Source of the DNA: Achromobacter pulmonis
GTDB lineage: Bacteria > Pseudomonadota > Gammaproteobacteria > Burkholderiales > Burkholderiaceae_B
NCBI RefSeq assembly: GCF_902859765.1
Contig: NZ_CADIJV010000025.1
Coordinates: 1 to 64,000 of the forward strand
Direction of reading: 5' to 3'
DNA: 64,000 nucleotides
Shown: one piece after another, positions 8,529 through 20,314 of the stretch
How positions within the stretch are numbered: position 1 is the stretch's first letter
Layout: each line of letters begins with the position of its first letter
Notes under the pieces: model-generated
The model's database searches: none
The model's input: the letters and a program-made list of their open reading frames with translations, nothing else
What the model was told of the DNA's origin: nothing
Program-made: the position numbers and the translations under genes

Positions 8529-10156
8529 GTTTCTGGCTGCAACATCTTCCCATCCTGCCCATCATCACGCCGCTGCTGGCCGGCGCCGCGATGCTGCTGC
8601 TGGGCGACACCCGGCGCTACACGCGCGGCGCCATCGCCATGGTGTCCACGCTGGCCCAATTGGCCGCCGCCATTGCGCTGCTGGCGGTCGCCGGAGGCGT
8701 GGTGCCAGGCGTCTGGCCGGAGGGCGTCGGCGTCTATCTCGTGGGCGACTGGCCCGCGCCGTTCGGCATCGTGCTGGTGGTGGACCGCCTGGCCGCGGTC
8801 ATGCTGACCCTGACCGCGGTGCTGGGCCTGGCCACGCTGACCTATGCGCTGGCGCGCTGGGACCGGGCCGGGGTGCATTTCCATTCGCTGTTCCAGTTCC
8901 TGCTGATGGGCCTGAACGGCGCCTTCCTGACCGGCGACCTGTTCAATCTGTTCGTGTTCTTCGAGGTGCTGCTGGCGGCGTCCTATGGCCTGCTGCTGCA
9001 TGGCTCGGGCGTGGCGCGCGTCAGCGCGGGCCTGCAGTACATCGCCGTCAACCTGGTGGCCTCGTTCCTGCTGCTGATCAGCATCGCGCTGATCTATGGC
9101 GTGAGCGGCACGCTCAACATGGCCGACCTGGCCTTGCGCGCCGGCAACCTGACCGGGTCGGACCGCATGCTGTTCGAGGCTGGCGCCGCCATCCTCGGCG
9201 TGGCCTTTCTGGTGAAGGCGGGCGCCTGGCCGCTGAATTTCTGGCTGGTCAAGGGCTATGGGTCGGCCGGCGCGCCGGTGGCGGCCATGTTTTCCATCAT
9301 GACCAAGGTCGGCATCTACGCCTTGCTGCGCATCGGCTCGCTGCTGCTGCCGAGCGGCGCGCCCGCCGCTTTCAGCCTGGACTGGATGTTCGCGGTCGGC
9401 CTGGCCACGCTGCTGTTCGGCGCGCTCGGGCTGCTGGCCACGCAGCAGCTGGAGAAGATGGTGGGCTATTGCGTCATCGTCTCGGCCGGCACCTTGCTGA
9501 CGGCGCTCGGCATGCCCGGGGTGACGCTGACCGGCCCGGCGCTGTTCTACCTGATCAGCTCGGTGCTGACCACGGGCGCCTTCTTCCTGCTGGCCGAACT
9601 GATCGAGCGCACGCGCAGCTTCGGCGCCAATGTGCTGGCGGTCACGCTGGATGCGTTCGACCTGGACGACCCGGCCTCGGTCAATCGCTCGGACGACGTG
9701 GTCGGGGTGGCGATTCCGGCGGCGATGGCATTCCTTGGGCTGGCATTCATCAGTTGCGCCCTGTTGGTGACCGGATTGCCGCCCTTGTCCGGCTTTGTCG
9801 CCAAGCTGTCGCTGTTGTCGGCGGCGGTTTCGGCGGCCACCGAGTCGGCGCCGCCGATGGACGCCTGGGTGCTGGTGGCGGCGGTGCTGGTGTCGGGCCT
9901 GGCCGGGCTGATCGGCCTGGGCCGCACCGGCATCCGCGTGTTCTGGGCCAGCGACGAGCGCAGCACGCCGCGCCTGCGGGTGATCGAGGCCGGACCAGTC
10001 GCGGTGCTGGTGCTGCTGTGCGTCGGCCTGGCCGCCGGGGCCGGGCCGGTGTCGGCCTATCTGGACGACGCCGCCCGCTCGCTCGACCAGCCCAGGAGTT
10101 ATATCGACGCCGTCATGTCGGCGCAGACGGCGCGCGCCGCGCAAGGGGGACATTGA
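8525..10156 (+). CDS. mrpD: Na+/H+ antiporter subunit D (MrpD)
   Basis: A 543-residue NuoN/NuoM-like membrane subunit with about 14 hydrophobic helices and the proton-antiporter signature region (FLVKAGAWPLNFWLVKGYGSAGAPVAAMFS, beginning near residue 228). The start is TTG at 8525, overlapping the mrpC stop by 4 bases; no better start exists without breaking this coupling. Together with MrpA it forms the ion-translocating core of the complex. Confidence 0.94.
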   Translation: MSFWLQHLPILPIITPLLAGAAMLLLGDTRRYTRGAIAMVSTLAQLAAAIALLAVAGGVVPGVWPEGVGVYLVGDWPAPFGIVLVVDRLAAVMLTLTAVLGLATLTYALARWDRAGVHFHSLFQFLLMGLNGAFLTGDLFNLFVFFEVLLAASYGLLLHGSGVARVSAGLQYIAVNLVASFLLLISIALIYGVSGTLNMADLALRAGNLTGSDRMLFEAGAAILGVAFLVKAGAWPLNFWLVKGYGSAGAPVAAMFSIMTKVGIYALLRIGSLLLPSGAPAAFSLDWMFAVGLATLLFGALGLLATQQLEKMVGYCVIVSAGTLLTALGMPGVTLTGPALFYLISSVLTTGAFFLLAELIERTRSFGANVLAVTLDAFDLDDPASVNRSDDVVGVAIPAAMAFLGLAFISCALLVTGLPPLSGFVAKLSLLSAAVSAATESAPPMDAWVLVAAVLVSGLAGLIGLGRTGIRVFWASDERSTPRLRVIEAGPVAVLVLLCVGLAAGAGPVSAYLDDAARSLDQPRSYIDAVMSAQTARAAQGGH

Positions 10157-10638
10157 TGCGCCGCCTGTATTTGCTCTTCCTGCCGGTATTCCTGTTCCTG
10201 CTGTGGTTGGTGCTGAACCAGAGCCTGTCGGCCGGCCAGATCGCGCTGGGCGCGGCGCTGGCGCTGTGGTTCACCTGGGCCGCTTCGCGCCTGCGTCCGC
10301 TGCGGGCGCGGCCGCATCGCCTGTGGAAGGCGATTCCGCTGTTCCTGCATGTCACGCTGGATATCATCAAGTCCAATATCGCGGTCGCCAAGCTGATCCT
10401 GAACCCGCGGCGCAATGATTTTTCGCCCGGTTTCATCCGCATCCCGCTCACCATGCGAGACCCGCACGGACTGGCCCTGCTGGCTTGCATCGTGACCTAC
10501 ACGCCCGGCACGGTCTGGGTCGAACTGACCGATGACCACCGCCTCAAGCTGCATGTGCTCGACCTGCAGAACGAGGACTACTGGGTGCGCCTGGTGCAAG
10601 ACCGCTACGAGCGTCCCCTGATGGAGATATTCGAATGA
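10156..10638 (+). CDS. mrpE: Na+/H+ antiporter subunit E (MrpE)
   Basis: A 160-residue protein with two N-terminal membrane helices and a soluble C-terminal part ending in the MrpE-typical sequence TYTPGTVWVELTDD and a C-terminal HVLDLQNEDYW region. The ATG at 10156 overlaps the mrpD stop by one base. MrpE is an essential accessory membrane subunit of the antiporter. Confidence 0.93.
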   Translation: MRRLYLLFLPVFLFLLWLVLNQSLSAGQIALGAALALWFTWAASRLRPLRARPHRLWKAIPLFLHVTLDIIKSNIAVAKLILNPRRNDFSPGFIRIPLTMRDPHGLALLACIVTYTPGTVWVELTDDHRLKLHVLDLQNEDYWVRLVQDRYERPLMEIFE

Positions 10639-10916
10639 ACGCCATACTGTATTGGTCGGCTTCCTTTGCCCTGGTGTGTTTCGCGCTGGGCATGGTGTTC
10701 GCCACCGTCCGCCTGTTGCGCGGCCCCACCGCGCAGGACCGCGTGCTGGCGCTGGACACGATCTATATCAACGGCATGCTGATGATGCTGGTATTTGGCA
10801 TCCGCTCGGGCACGCCGGTGTATTTCGACATCGCGCTGCTGATCGCGCTGTTCGGTTTCGTCGGGTCCACCGCGATGGCCCGCTTCCTGTTGCGCGGCGA
10901 GGTGATCGAGCCATGA
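10635..10916 (+). CDS. mrpF: Na+/H+ antiporter subunit F (MrpF)
   Basis: A 93-residue protein with three hydrophobic helices and the MrpF signature RLLRGPTAQDRVLALDTI (residues 27-44). It overlaps mrpE by 4 bases. Small structural subunit of the Mrp complex. Confidence 0.93.
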   Translation: MNAILYWSASFALVCFALGMVFATVRLLRGPTAQDRVLALDTIYINGMLMMLVFGIRSGTPVYFDIALLIALFGFVGSTAMARFLLRGEVIEP

Positions 10917-11254
10917 TCGATACCGCCATTCCGCTGTGGGCCGGAATTCCCGCCAGCATCCTGCTGGTACTGGGCGGCCTACTGACGCTGACCGGGTCGG
11001 CCGGGCTGCTGCGCTTTCGCAGCTTCTATGCCCGCATCCACGCGCCGACGCTGGGCAACACGCTGGGCTGCGGCTGCGTGCTGGCCGCCTCGATGCTGGT
11101 GTTCTCGGCGTTGTCGGCGCGTCCGGTGTTTCACGAAGTGATCATTACGCTGCTGTTGGTCGTGTCGTCGCCGGTGACGGCGATGCTGCTGATGCGCGCG
11201 GCGGTGTACCGTAACCGTTTGACCAAGGCCGATGCCGATCTGGATGCGCGCTGA
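10913..11254 (+). CDS. mrpG: Na+/H+ antiporter subunit G (MrpG)
   Basis: A 113-residue membrane protein, last gene of the operon. It carries the MrpG-typical stretch GLLRFRSFYARIHAPTLGNTLG (about residues 31-52) and three hydrophobic segments. The ATG at 10913 overlaps the mrpF stop. With A/B, C, D, E and F present, the operon encodes a complete antiporter of the six-gene (A-B fused) class. Confidence 0.93.
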   Translation: MIDTAIPLWAGIPASILLVLGGLLTLTGSAGLLRFRSFYARIHAPTLGNTLGCGCVLAASMLVFSALSARPVFHEVIITLLLVVSSPVTAMLLMRAAVYRNRLTKADADLDAR

Positions 11255-11457
11255 CGGGGACGGAGCAGCGCAAATCCGGGGACGAGTTGCGCTGGCGCAA
11301 TGAATATTGCGCCGCGGCATCGGAAACTTCGGCTTACGATTGCACGTTGCTGGACATGTCCCCGAAGCCTCATCGTGGGATAGTGGTATCAAGCAGATGG
11401 CCGCGGCCTCCAGGCCGCGCCGTCCGGGTTCAATCCTCTTTCTCCAAGGAGCTGGCC

Positions 11458-11979
11458 ATGAATGTACGTCCCATGCACCCCAAACGCCTTGCCGCATCCC
11501 TTTGCGCGGCGGGCCTGCTGCTGGCCGCGGGAGCGGCCCAGGCGGCCGACCCGATCGGCCGCGCCGGCATCCAGGCGCAATACGAACAGGATGTGGCGGC
11601 TTGCAAGAGCGGCAGCACCGGGCAGGAGCGCACCGCTTGCATGCGCGAGGCGGGCGCCGCTCGCCAGGAAGCCAACCGTCAGCACCTGAGCGATGGCACC
11701 GCCGAACAGCACCGCCAGAACATGCTCAACCGCTGCAACCGCCTGCCGGCCGCTTCGCGCCAGGATTGCATTACGCAGATGACTTCGCCGACGCAGGTGC
11801 GCGGCAGCGTCCAGGGCGGCGGCGTGCTGCGTGAAACCGTGATTCAGGTGCCGGCCGCCGGTATGCCGCCGCCCCCGCCTGCGCCCGGCATGGCGCCGGC
11901 TCCTGGTACGGCGCCCGCCCCGGGCATGGCACCCGCTCCCGGCATGGCGCCACCGCCGCCCGCGCCGATGCGTCAGTAA
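11458..11979 (+). CDS. Secreted protein of unknown function with a Pro/Ala repeat tail
   Basis: A 173-residue protein with an N-terminal signal peptide (hydrophobic core followed by AQA-ADP near residue 30). The middle part has four Cys in patterns suggestive of two disulfides (ACKSGS, ACMREAG, RCNRLP, DCITQM). The last 40 residues are a low-complexity repeat of APGMAPAPG/T units ending in PPPPAPM. The start ATG follows an AAGGAG site at good distance. It stands alone after the mrp operon. No function is known to me; the Pro-rich tail could reach into or span the cell wall. Confidence 0.8.
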   Translation: MNVRPMHPKRLAASLCAAGLLLAAGAAQAADPIGRAGIQAQYEQDVAACKSGSTGQERTACMREAGAARQEANRQHLSDGTAEQHRQNMLNRCNRLPAASRQDCITQMTSPTQVRGSVQGGGVLRETVIQVPAAGMPPPPPAPGMAPAPGTAPAPGMAPAPGMAPPPPAPMRQ

Positions 11980-12002
11980 AGGCGAGCTGCGGGCCAGGAG
12001 AG

Positions 12003-12043
12003 GGCGGCCGCGTCCTTTCCCCGCGCCCCGGGGCGCGGCCGCC
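12003..12043 (+). terminator. GC-rich hairpin after the Pro-rich protein gene
   Basis: The 10-base arms 12003-12012 and 12034-12043 are perfect inverted repeats around a second smaller palindrome. There is no T-tract, so this may be a terminator aided by Rho or an mRNA-stabilising stem. Confidence 0.4.
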
Positions 12044-12112
12044 GCCACAATCAGGCAAAATGGCGGCTGTTCCCTTCAGGCTGCCGCCTTCACTCACGCA
12101 TCACGCATAGCC

Positions 12113-14509
<2,397 letters not shown>

Positions 14510-14534
14510 GGGCTCCGCCCGCCTGGTTTTTCCA

Positions 14535-14558
14535 GCCGCCCGGCCCGTGCCGGGCGGC
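14535..14558 (+). terminator. Hairpin after the LD-carboxypeptidase gene
   Basis: Perfect 10-bp GC stem (14535-14544 with 14549-14558) and a 4-base loop, 26 bp after the stop. No T-tract follows, so termination is inferred from position only. Confidence 0.4.
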
Positions 14559-14654
14559 ATGCCATCCGGGCTTGGTACACTATCAGGTTTCGCCGCATGC
14601 CGGCGTTGTCGCGCCATCCTGGCGCCACATCCATTCTCCCGCTGCTAAAACACT

Positions 14655-16259
14655 GTGATATCCACCGCCAATCTCACCATCCAGTTCGGTCCCAAGCCCC
14701 TTTTCGAGAACGTCAGCGTCAAGTTCGGGGAAGGCAACCGCTACGGGCTGATCGGGGCCAACGGGTCCGGCAAGTCGACGTTCATGAAGATCATCGGCGG
14801 CGACCTGGAGTCGTCGGCCGGCAACGTTTCGCTGGAGCCGGGCGTGCGCCTGGGCAAGCTGCGCCAGGACCAGTTCGCCTTCGAGGACCTGCGCGTGCTG
14901 GACGTGGTGATGATGGGCCATACCGAGATGTGGGCCGCGATGTCCGAGCGCGACGCCATCTACGCCAACCCGGAAGCGACCGAAGACGACTACATGCGCG
15001 CGGCCGACCTGGAGGCCAAGTTCGCCGAATATGACGGCTACACCGCCGAAGCCCGCGCCGGCGAGCTGCTGCTGGGCCTGGAGTTGGGCGTCGACCAGCA
15101 CAACCTGCCGATGCGCGAAGTGGCCCCGGGCTGGAAGCTGCGCGTGCTGCTGGCGCAGGCGCTGTTCTCGAACCCGGACGTGCTGCTGCTGGACGAACCG
15201 ACCAACAACCTGGACATCAACACCATCCGCTGGCTGGAAAACGTGCTCAACAGCTACCAGAGCACGATGATCATCATCAGCCACGACCGCCACTTCCTGA
15301 ACCAGGTCTGCACCCACATGGCCGACCTGGACTATGGCGAGATCCGCATCTATCCGGGCAACTACGACGACTACATGCTGGCCTCGACCCAGGCGCGCGA
15401 GCGCCTGGTGGCCAACAACGCCAAGGCCAAGGAGCGCGTGGCCGAACTGCAGGACTTCGTGCGCCGCTTCGCCGCCAACAAGTCCAAGTCGCGCCAGGCC
15501 ACCTCGCGCCTGAAGCAGATCGACCGCATCAAGGCCGAGCAGGTAGTGGTCAAGCCGTCCTCGCGCCAGAACCCCTACATCCGCTTCGAGCAGAACAAGG
15601 TCATGCACCGCCTGGCGGTGACCATCGAGAACCTGTCCAAGGCCTACGACGCGCCCGTGATCCGTAATTTCTCGGCCATGATCGACGCCGGCGAGAAGAT
15701 CGCCATCATCGGCGCCAACGGCGTCGGCAAGACCACCTTGTTGCGCCTGCTGGCCACCGACCTGGCGCCGGACGCGGGCTCGGTCAAGTGGTCGGACAAT
15801 GCCGATCTGGGCTACATGGCGCAGGACGTCTCGGATCAGTTCCTGCAGACCGACATCAACCTGCTCGACTGGATGGGCGAGCACCGCCAGCCGGGCGACG
15901 ACGACCAGTCGATCCGTTCGGTGCTGGGCCGCCTGCTGTTTTCGGCCGATGACCTGCCCAAGGCGCCCAAGGTGCTGTCCGGCGGCGAAAAGAACCGCAT
16001 GACCTTCGGCCGCCTGATGCTGGGCCGCCACAACGTCATGCTGCTCGACGAGCCGACCAACCACCTGGACATGGAATCGATCGAATCGCTGCAGTTCGCG
16101 CTGGAAAAATACGAAGGCACGCTGTTCTTCGTCTCGCACGACCGCGAATTCGTCTCCGGCCTGGCCACCCGCGTGATCGAAATCCTGCCCTCGGGCGAGA
16201 TCGTCGACTACCGCGGCGGCTACGAAGACTACCTGTCCTCGCGCGGCATCGAGGCCTGA
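14655..16259 (+). CDS. ybiT: ABC-F ATPase, YbiT type
   Basis: A 534-residue soluble protein with two ABC ATPase domains and no membrane part, the ABC-F build; these act on the ribosome. First Walker A GANGSGKS at residues 34-41 and Walker [12 protein letters not shown]; second Walker A GANGVGKT and signature [12 protein letters not shown]. The first domain has [13 protein letters not shown] in place of the canonical LSGGQ, which is the YbiT/Uup-group hallmark. The linker between domains is short, with a basic stretch [14 protein letters not shown]. The start is GTG at 14655. It is transcribed alone. Confidence 0.92.
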   Translation: MISTANLTIQFGPKPLFENVSVKFGEGNRYGLIGANGSGKSTFMKIIGGDLESSAGNVSLEPGVRLGKLRQDQFAFEDLRVLDVVMMGHTEMWAAMSERDAIYANPEATEDDYMRAADLEAKFAEYDGYTAEARAGELLLGLELGVDQHNLPMREVAPGWKLRVLLAQALFSNPDVLLLDEPTNNLDINTIRWLENVLNSYQSTMIIISHDRHFLNQVCTHMADLDYGEIRIYPGNYDDYMLASTQARERLVANNAKAKERVAELQDFVRRFAANKSKSRQATSRLKQIDRIKAEQVVVKPSSRQNPYIRFEQNKVMHRLAVTIENLSKAYDAPVIRNFSAMIDAGEKIAIIGANGVGKTTLLRLLATDLAPDAGSVKWSDNADLGYMAQDVSDQFLQTDINLLDWMGEHRQPGDDDQSIRSVLGRLLFSADDLPKAPKVLSGGEKNRMTFGRLMLGRHNVMLLDEPTNHLDMESIESLQFALEKYEGTLFFVSHDREFVSGLATRVIEILPSGEIVDYRGGYEDYLSSRGIEA

Positions 16260-16273
16260 TACCCGCCTCGGGG

Positions 16274-16302
16274 CGGCTGGCTGGCTCCCTTTCAGCCAGC
16301 CG
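16274..16302 (+). terminator. Hairpin after ybiT
   Basis: Perfect 10-bp inverted repeat (16274-16283 with 16293-16302) with a 9-base loop, 14 bp after the ybiT stop. No T-tract follows. Confidence 0.45.
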
Positions 16303-16367
16303 CAATCCTGCTGGGCTATCATCCGGGTAAACCCTGGCCTGTCGCGCCAGGTTCCACCCTGTCAGCC

Positions 16368-17579
16368 ATGCCTCCCACACCGCATACCACGCCCGATGGC
16401 CAGCCCATCGGGACGTTCGCATTGACCGCGCGCATTGTCGCGATCGCCTTCTTCACCTTCATCTGCTATCTGGCCATCGGCCTGCCGCTGGCCGTGTTGC
16501 CGGGCTATGTGCATGGCCAGCTCGGCTACGGCTCCGTACTGGCGGGGCTGGCCATCAGCGTGCAGTACGTGGCGACGCTGCTGAGCCGCTCGCACGCCGG
16601 CCGCATGGCCGATACCGTAGGACCGAAGCAGACCGTGGTGATCGGCATGGCGGCCTGCGCCGCCAGCGGCGTGTTCCTGCTGCTGGCCTATGCCTTCGAG
16701 CGCAGCGCCTGGCTCAGCCTGGGCGCCATCATCGTCAGCCGGCTGGCGCTGGGCTTTGGCGAAAGCTGGGTCGGCACCGGTTCGGCCACCTGGGCAATTG
16801 CCCGGGTCGGCCCGCTGCACACGGCGCGGGTGATCTCCTGGAACGGCATCTGTACCTATGGCGGGCTGGCGCTGGGGGCGCCGCTCGGCGTCTACCTGGA
16901 AACCGAATGGAGCCTGGGCGCGCTGGGCGGCGCGGTGCTGCTGTTGGGGCTGGCCGGGCTGGCGCTGGCGCGCACGGCGGTGGCCATCGTCGGCGGCCAT
17001 CGCATGGCGTTCAAGAGCGTGGTGCTGCGGGTGTTTCCGCATGGCATGGCGTTGGGGCTGGGCTCGGTCGGCTTTGGCTCGCTGGCGGCTTTCGTGGCGT
17101 TGTACTACGCCAGTTTCTCGTGGGACGGGGCGGCGCGCGCGCTCAGCGCCTTTGGTTGCGCCTTCATCGGCGTGCGCCTGCTGTTCGCGGGCACCATCAC
17201 GCGCTATGGCGGCTTCAAGGTGGCGCAAGTGTCGTTCCTGGTGGAAGCGGCCGGCCTGGCGCTGTTGTGGCTGGCGCCCAATCCCACCGCCGCGCTGTTG
17301 GGCGCGGCCCTGACCGGCTGCGGCTTCGCGCTGGTGTTCCCGGCCATCGGGGTCGAGGCGGTGGCGCGCGTGCCGGCCGGCAGCCGCGGCGCGGCGTTGG
17401 GGGCTTATTCGGCGTTCCTGGACCTGGCGCTGGGCGCTACCGGGCCGGTGGCGGGCTACATCTCGGGCGGCTTCGGCTATCCAGCGATCTTCCTGTCGGC
17501 GGCGGTGGCGGTGCTGTTCGGCTTCCTGATCGCGCTCGGCCTGCAGCGCCACGCCGGCCGCCAGGCAGTCGTAACCTGA
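16368..17579 (+). CDS. MFS transporter (YhhS/YfcJ-like)
   Basis: A 403-residue inner-membrane protein with twelve predicted helices in two halves, the major-facilitator fold. The MFS motif region is recognisable after helix 2 (SRSHAGRMADTVGPKQTVV). Overall features (LPGYVHGQLGYGSVLAGL, GESWVGTGSATWAIARVG) resemble the YhhS/YfcJ group of putative arabinose/drug efflux pumps. Substrate unknown. Monocistronic; an AT-rich spacer separates it from the ABC operon downstream. Confidence 0.88.
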   Translation: MPPTPHTTPDGQPIGTFALTARIVAIAFFTFICYLAIGLPLAVLPGYVHGQLGYGSVLAGLAISVQYVATLLSRSHAGRMADTVGPKQTVVIGMAACAASGVFLLLAYAFERSAWLSLGAIIVSRLALGFGESWVGTGSATWAIARVGPLHTARVISWNGICTYGGLALGAPLGVYLETEWSLGALGGAVLLLGLAGLALARTAVAIVGGHRMAFKSVVLRVFPHGMALGLGSVGFGSLAAFVALYYASFSWDGAARALSAFGCAFIGVRLLFAGTITRYGGFKVAQVSFLVEAAGLALLWLAPNPTAALLGAALTGCGFALVFPAIGVEAVARVPAGSRGAALGAYSAFLDLALGATGPVAGYISGGFGYPAIFLSAAVAVLFGFLIALGLQRHAGRQAVVT

Positions 17580-17690
17580 AGACGTTTCATATAACCAAGA
17601 GACGTAAGAACATTCGATATTTATCGTTGGGGTTCATATAGCGAATTGTTAGATTAGGCCCGTTTCCCACGCGCGCCCACGATTCGTTCC
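17580..17690 (+). promoter_or_regulatory. AT-rich control region of the ABC importer operon
   Basis: This 111-bp spacer is far more AT-rich than its surroundings. It carries a near-perfect direct repeat, TTCATATAAC at 17586 and TTCATATAGC at 17633, starts 47 bp apart. A LysR-type or similar regulator is possible, but no regulator gene is adjacent and no clear -35/-10 is assigned. Confidence 0.4.
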
Positions 17691-18461
17691 ATGAACCTGA
17701 CCTTTGACCACGTCCACAAGCAATTCGGCGACCTGCCGGTCGTCGACGGCTTCCGCAGTGAATTCAAGACAGGCGAGCTGGTCGCGCTGGTGGGGCCGTC
17801 GGGTTGCGGCAAGTCGACCCTGCTGCACCTGGCCGCCGGCCTGGAAAAACCCACGCAAGGGCAGGTGCTGGCCGACGGCAAGGCCGTGACCGGCCCGCAC
17901 CCCAGCCGCACGCTGGTGTTCCAGGAGCACGCGTTGTATCCGTGGCTGACGTTGGAAGACAACGTGGCGCTGGCGCTGGAGTTCCAGAAAACCCCGAAGA
18001 AGCGCGCGCGGGACGCGGCGCGCGAGTGGCTGGCGCGCGTCAGCCTGGCGGGTTTCGAGCACTATTACCCGCACCAGGTCTCCGGCGGCATGCGCCAGCG
18101 GGCGGCGCTGGCCCGCGCCTTCATCGCGCAGCCGCAGACCATGCTAATGGATGAACCCTTCGGCGCGCTCGACGCGCTGACGCGCCTGGCGCTGCAGGAT
18201 GTGCTGCGCCAGCTGATCGCGCAGGAAAAGCCCACCGTGCTGCTGGTGACCCACGACGTCGACGAGGCGCTGTTCCTGGCCGACCGCATCGTGGTGTTCA
18301 GCCCGCGCCCGGCGCGGGTGCTGCGCGAATTCAACCTGGCGCACCGCGCCAAGAGCCACGACCTGTCCGACCTGGCCGCTGAAAAGCGCGAGATCCTGCG
18401 CCTGCTGGGCATCGCCGTGGATGGTTCGTCCGCGCACGCCGACCTGGCGCTGGCCGCCTGA
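17691..18461 (+). CDS. ABC transporter ATP-binding subunit (SsuB/TauB/NrtD-like)
   Basis: A 256-residue ATPase of the nitrate/sulfonate/taurine importer group. Walker A GPSGCGKST is at 35-43, Q-loop VFQEHALYPW at 77-85, signature SGGMRQR at 131-137 and Walker B MLMDEP at 151-156, followed by the D-loop GALDALTR. It energises import from the cytoplasmic side. It is first in a four-gene operon with a binding protein, a permease and an extra binding protein. Confidence 0.93.
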   Translation: MNLTFDHVHKQFGDLPVVDGFRSEFKTGELVALVGPSGCGKSTLLHLAAGLEKPTQGQVLADGKAVTGPHPSRTLVFQEHALYPWLTLEDNVALALEFQKTPKKRARDAAREWLARVSLAGFEHYYPHQVSGGMRQRAALARAFIAQPQTMLMDEPFGALDALTRLALQDVLRQLIAQEKPTVLLVTHDVDEALFLADRIVVFSPRPARVLREFNLAHRAKSHDLSDLAAEKREILRLLGIAVDGSSAHADLALAA

Positions 18462-18534
18462 TTTCCCCGATTCCGCGCTTTCCGGACGGCGCCGCCGGCG
18501 CCCCCCCCATCCCCGATTCCCTGGAGCTTTTCCC

Positions 18535-19533
18535 ATGAAATTCAAGCAATGGCTGTCCCTGCCGCTGGCCGCGGCGCTCCTGGCCGCGGCGCCCGCCATG
18601 GCCGCCGAGAAATTCCGCGTCGGCTACCTGCGCGTGATGGACGACGCGCAGGCCATCGTGGCGCAGGAAGGCGGCTATTACCAGAAAGCCGGGCTCGATT
18701 CCGAATTGATCGAGTTCAAGTCGGGCACCGACTTGATCAAGGCCATCGTCGGCGGCCAACTGGACATCGGCGTGCTGGGCTTCACCAATGCCGTGGCCTG
18801 GGCTTCCAAGGGCGCAGACCTGAAGGTGGTGGGCGGCGCGCAGCAGGGCTACCACTCGCTGGTGGTGCGCGATGATTCCGGCATCAAGGACATCGCCGGC
18901 CTGAAGGGCAAGACGCTGGCCTCGCAGGCCGAAGGCAGCACGGCGGATGTGGTGCTCAAGGGCGTAGTGCTCAAAGAGGGCAAGCTGACGGCCGATGATG
19001 TCAACGTGATGGGCGTGAGCCCCGCCGTGGCGGTGCAGTCGCTGGTGGGCAAGCGCGTCGACGCGGCTTTCCTGTTCGAGCCGTACGACCGTATCGCGCA
19101 GTTGGTGGCGCCGGTCAAGCAGATCTACGAAGTGGGACAGGCCTGGCCGTTTCCGTGCATGGTGGTGATCACCTCGGGCGAAACGCTGGCTAAGCGCAAG
19201 GACGACGTCTGGAAGGCGCTGGACGCGCAGAACCAGGCCATCGCGCTGCTGCAGCAAGAACCGGCCCAGGCTTCCAAGCTGATCGCCTCGTACTTCATCG
19301 CCGAACCCACCCTCAAGACCCTGAGCCGCGGCGAGCTGCCGCGCGAAACGGTGATCGCCGAAGCCATCCGCACCCAGGTCTTCACGCCCAAGCTGACCAC
19401 GAAAGACACGGCGCGCATGCAGGAAATCGCCGATATCCTGCAGGCCCAGGGTTCGCTCAAAACGCGCGACGGCAAGCCGTATGACGTGTCCAGCATCATC
19501 GACCTGTCCTGGCAGGAGGCTCGCAAGCTTTGA
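18535..19533 (+). CDS. ABC transporter solute-binding protein (SsuA/TauA-like)
   Basis: A 332-residue periplasmic receptor starting at ATG 18535, 73 bp after the ATPase gene. A clear signal peptide ends at PAMA-AEKFRVGYL. The body has the NMT1/SsuA fold signature: FRVGYLRVMDDAQAIVAQEGGYYQKAGLD, then IVGGQLDIGVLGFTNAVAWASKGADLKVVGG. Family members bind sulfonates, taurine, nitrate, or thiamine precursors; the ligand here is not determinable. Confidence 0.92.
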   Translation: MKFKQWLSLPLAAALLAAAPAMAAEKFRVGYLRVMDDAQAIVAQEGGYYQKAGLDSELIEFKSGTDLIKAIVGGQLDIGVLGFTNAVAWASKGADLKVVGGAQQGYHSLVVRDDSGIKDIAGLKGKTLASQAEGSTADVVLKGVVLKEGKLTADDVNVMGVSPAVAVQSLVGKRVDAAFLFEPYDRIAQLVAPVKQIYEVGQAWPFPCMVVITSGETLAKRKDDVWKALDAQNQAIALLQQEPAQASKLIASYFIAEPTLKTLSRGELPRETVIAEAIRTQVFTPKLTTKDTARMQEIADILQAQGSLKTRDGKPYDVSSIIDLSWQEARKL

Positions 19534-20306
19534 GCGCGTCGACCACCCGTGTGACCGGCGCCCGCAAGCATCTGGCGGGTGTGCTGGGCGTCCTGTTCAT
19601 CCTGGCGCTGTGGCAGGCGGCGGCGTTCTCGCTGCCGGACTTCCTGATGCCCGGCGTGCCCGCGGTGCTTGAGCGCCTGTTCGAGGACCTGGGCAAACAG
19701 TCGTTCCACCAGAGCCTGCTGGGCACGCTGGGCCGGCTGGGCGCGGGCTACGGCCTGGCGCTGGCGGCGGGCATCGGCTTCGGGCTGGTGGCGGCGGTGC
19801 TGTTTTTCTTCCGTGAAGTGCTGCGCAGCGCCATCGTCATCCTGCAATCGATTCCATCTATCGCCTGGGTGCCGCTGTTCCTGATCGTGATGGGGTTCGG
19901 CAGCACGCCGATCATTGTCGTGGTGGCGTTGGCGGCCTTCTTCCCGGCGGCCCTGAGCGTGATGAACGCGACCGAGTCGGTGCAACGCGTGCATGTGTCG
20001 GCCGCCCGTGTGATGGGCGCCACGCCGTGGGGTCTGGTCAAGCGGGTGTACCTGCCGGCCGTCATGCCCGAGCTGATCACCGGCGCCCAGCTGGCGTTCG
20101 GCAACGCCTGGCGCGCGCTGATCTCGGCTGAGATGCTGATCGGCTTCGGCAAGGGGCTGGGCCGCTCGCTGGCCTATTCGGGCGAGATCGCCGACATGAC
20201 TGGCGTGATGACCAATATCCTGGTCATCGCGGTGCTGGCGGCGCTGATCGACCAGTTCGTGCTCGAGAACCTCAAGCACCGGCTGCTGCGTTACCAGTAC
20301 GTGTGA
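19530..20306 (+). CDS. ABC transporter permease (SsuC/TauC-like)
   Basis: A 258-residue inner-membrane protein with six hydrophobic segments. The EAA loop that docks the ATPase is visible (ESVQRVHVSAARVMGATPWGLVKRVYLPAVMPELITG, around residues 150-186). The start is TTG at 19530, overlapping the binding-protein stop by 4 bases, so the two are translationally coupled. Confidence 0.92.
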   Translation: MSASTTRVTGARKHLAGVLGVLFILALWQAAAFSLPDFLMPGVPAVLERLFEDLGKQSFHQSLLGTLGRLGAGYGLALAAGIGFGLVAAVLFFFREVLRSAIVILQSIPSIAWVPLFLIVMGFGSTPIIVVVALAAFFPAALSVMNATESVQRVHVSAARVMGATPWGLVKRVYLPAVMPELITGAQLAFGNAWRALISAEMLIGFGKGLGRSLAYSGEIADMTGVMTNILVIAVLAALIDQFVLENLKHRLLRYQYV

Positions 20307-20314
20307 GGCCGGCG

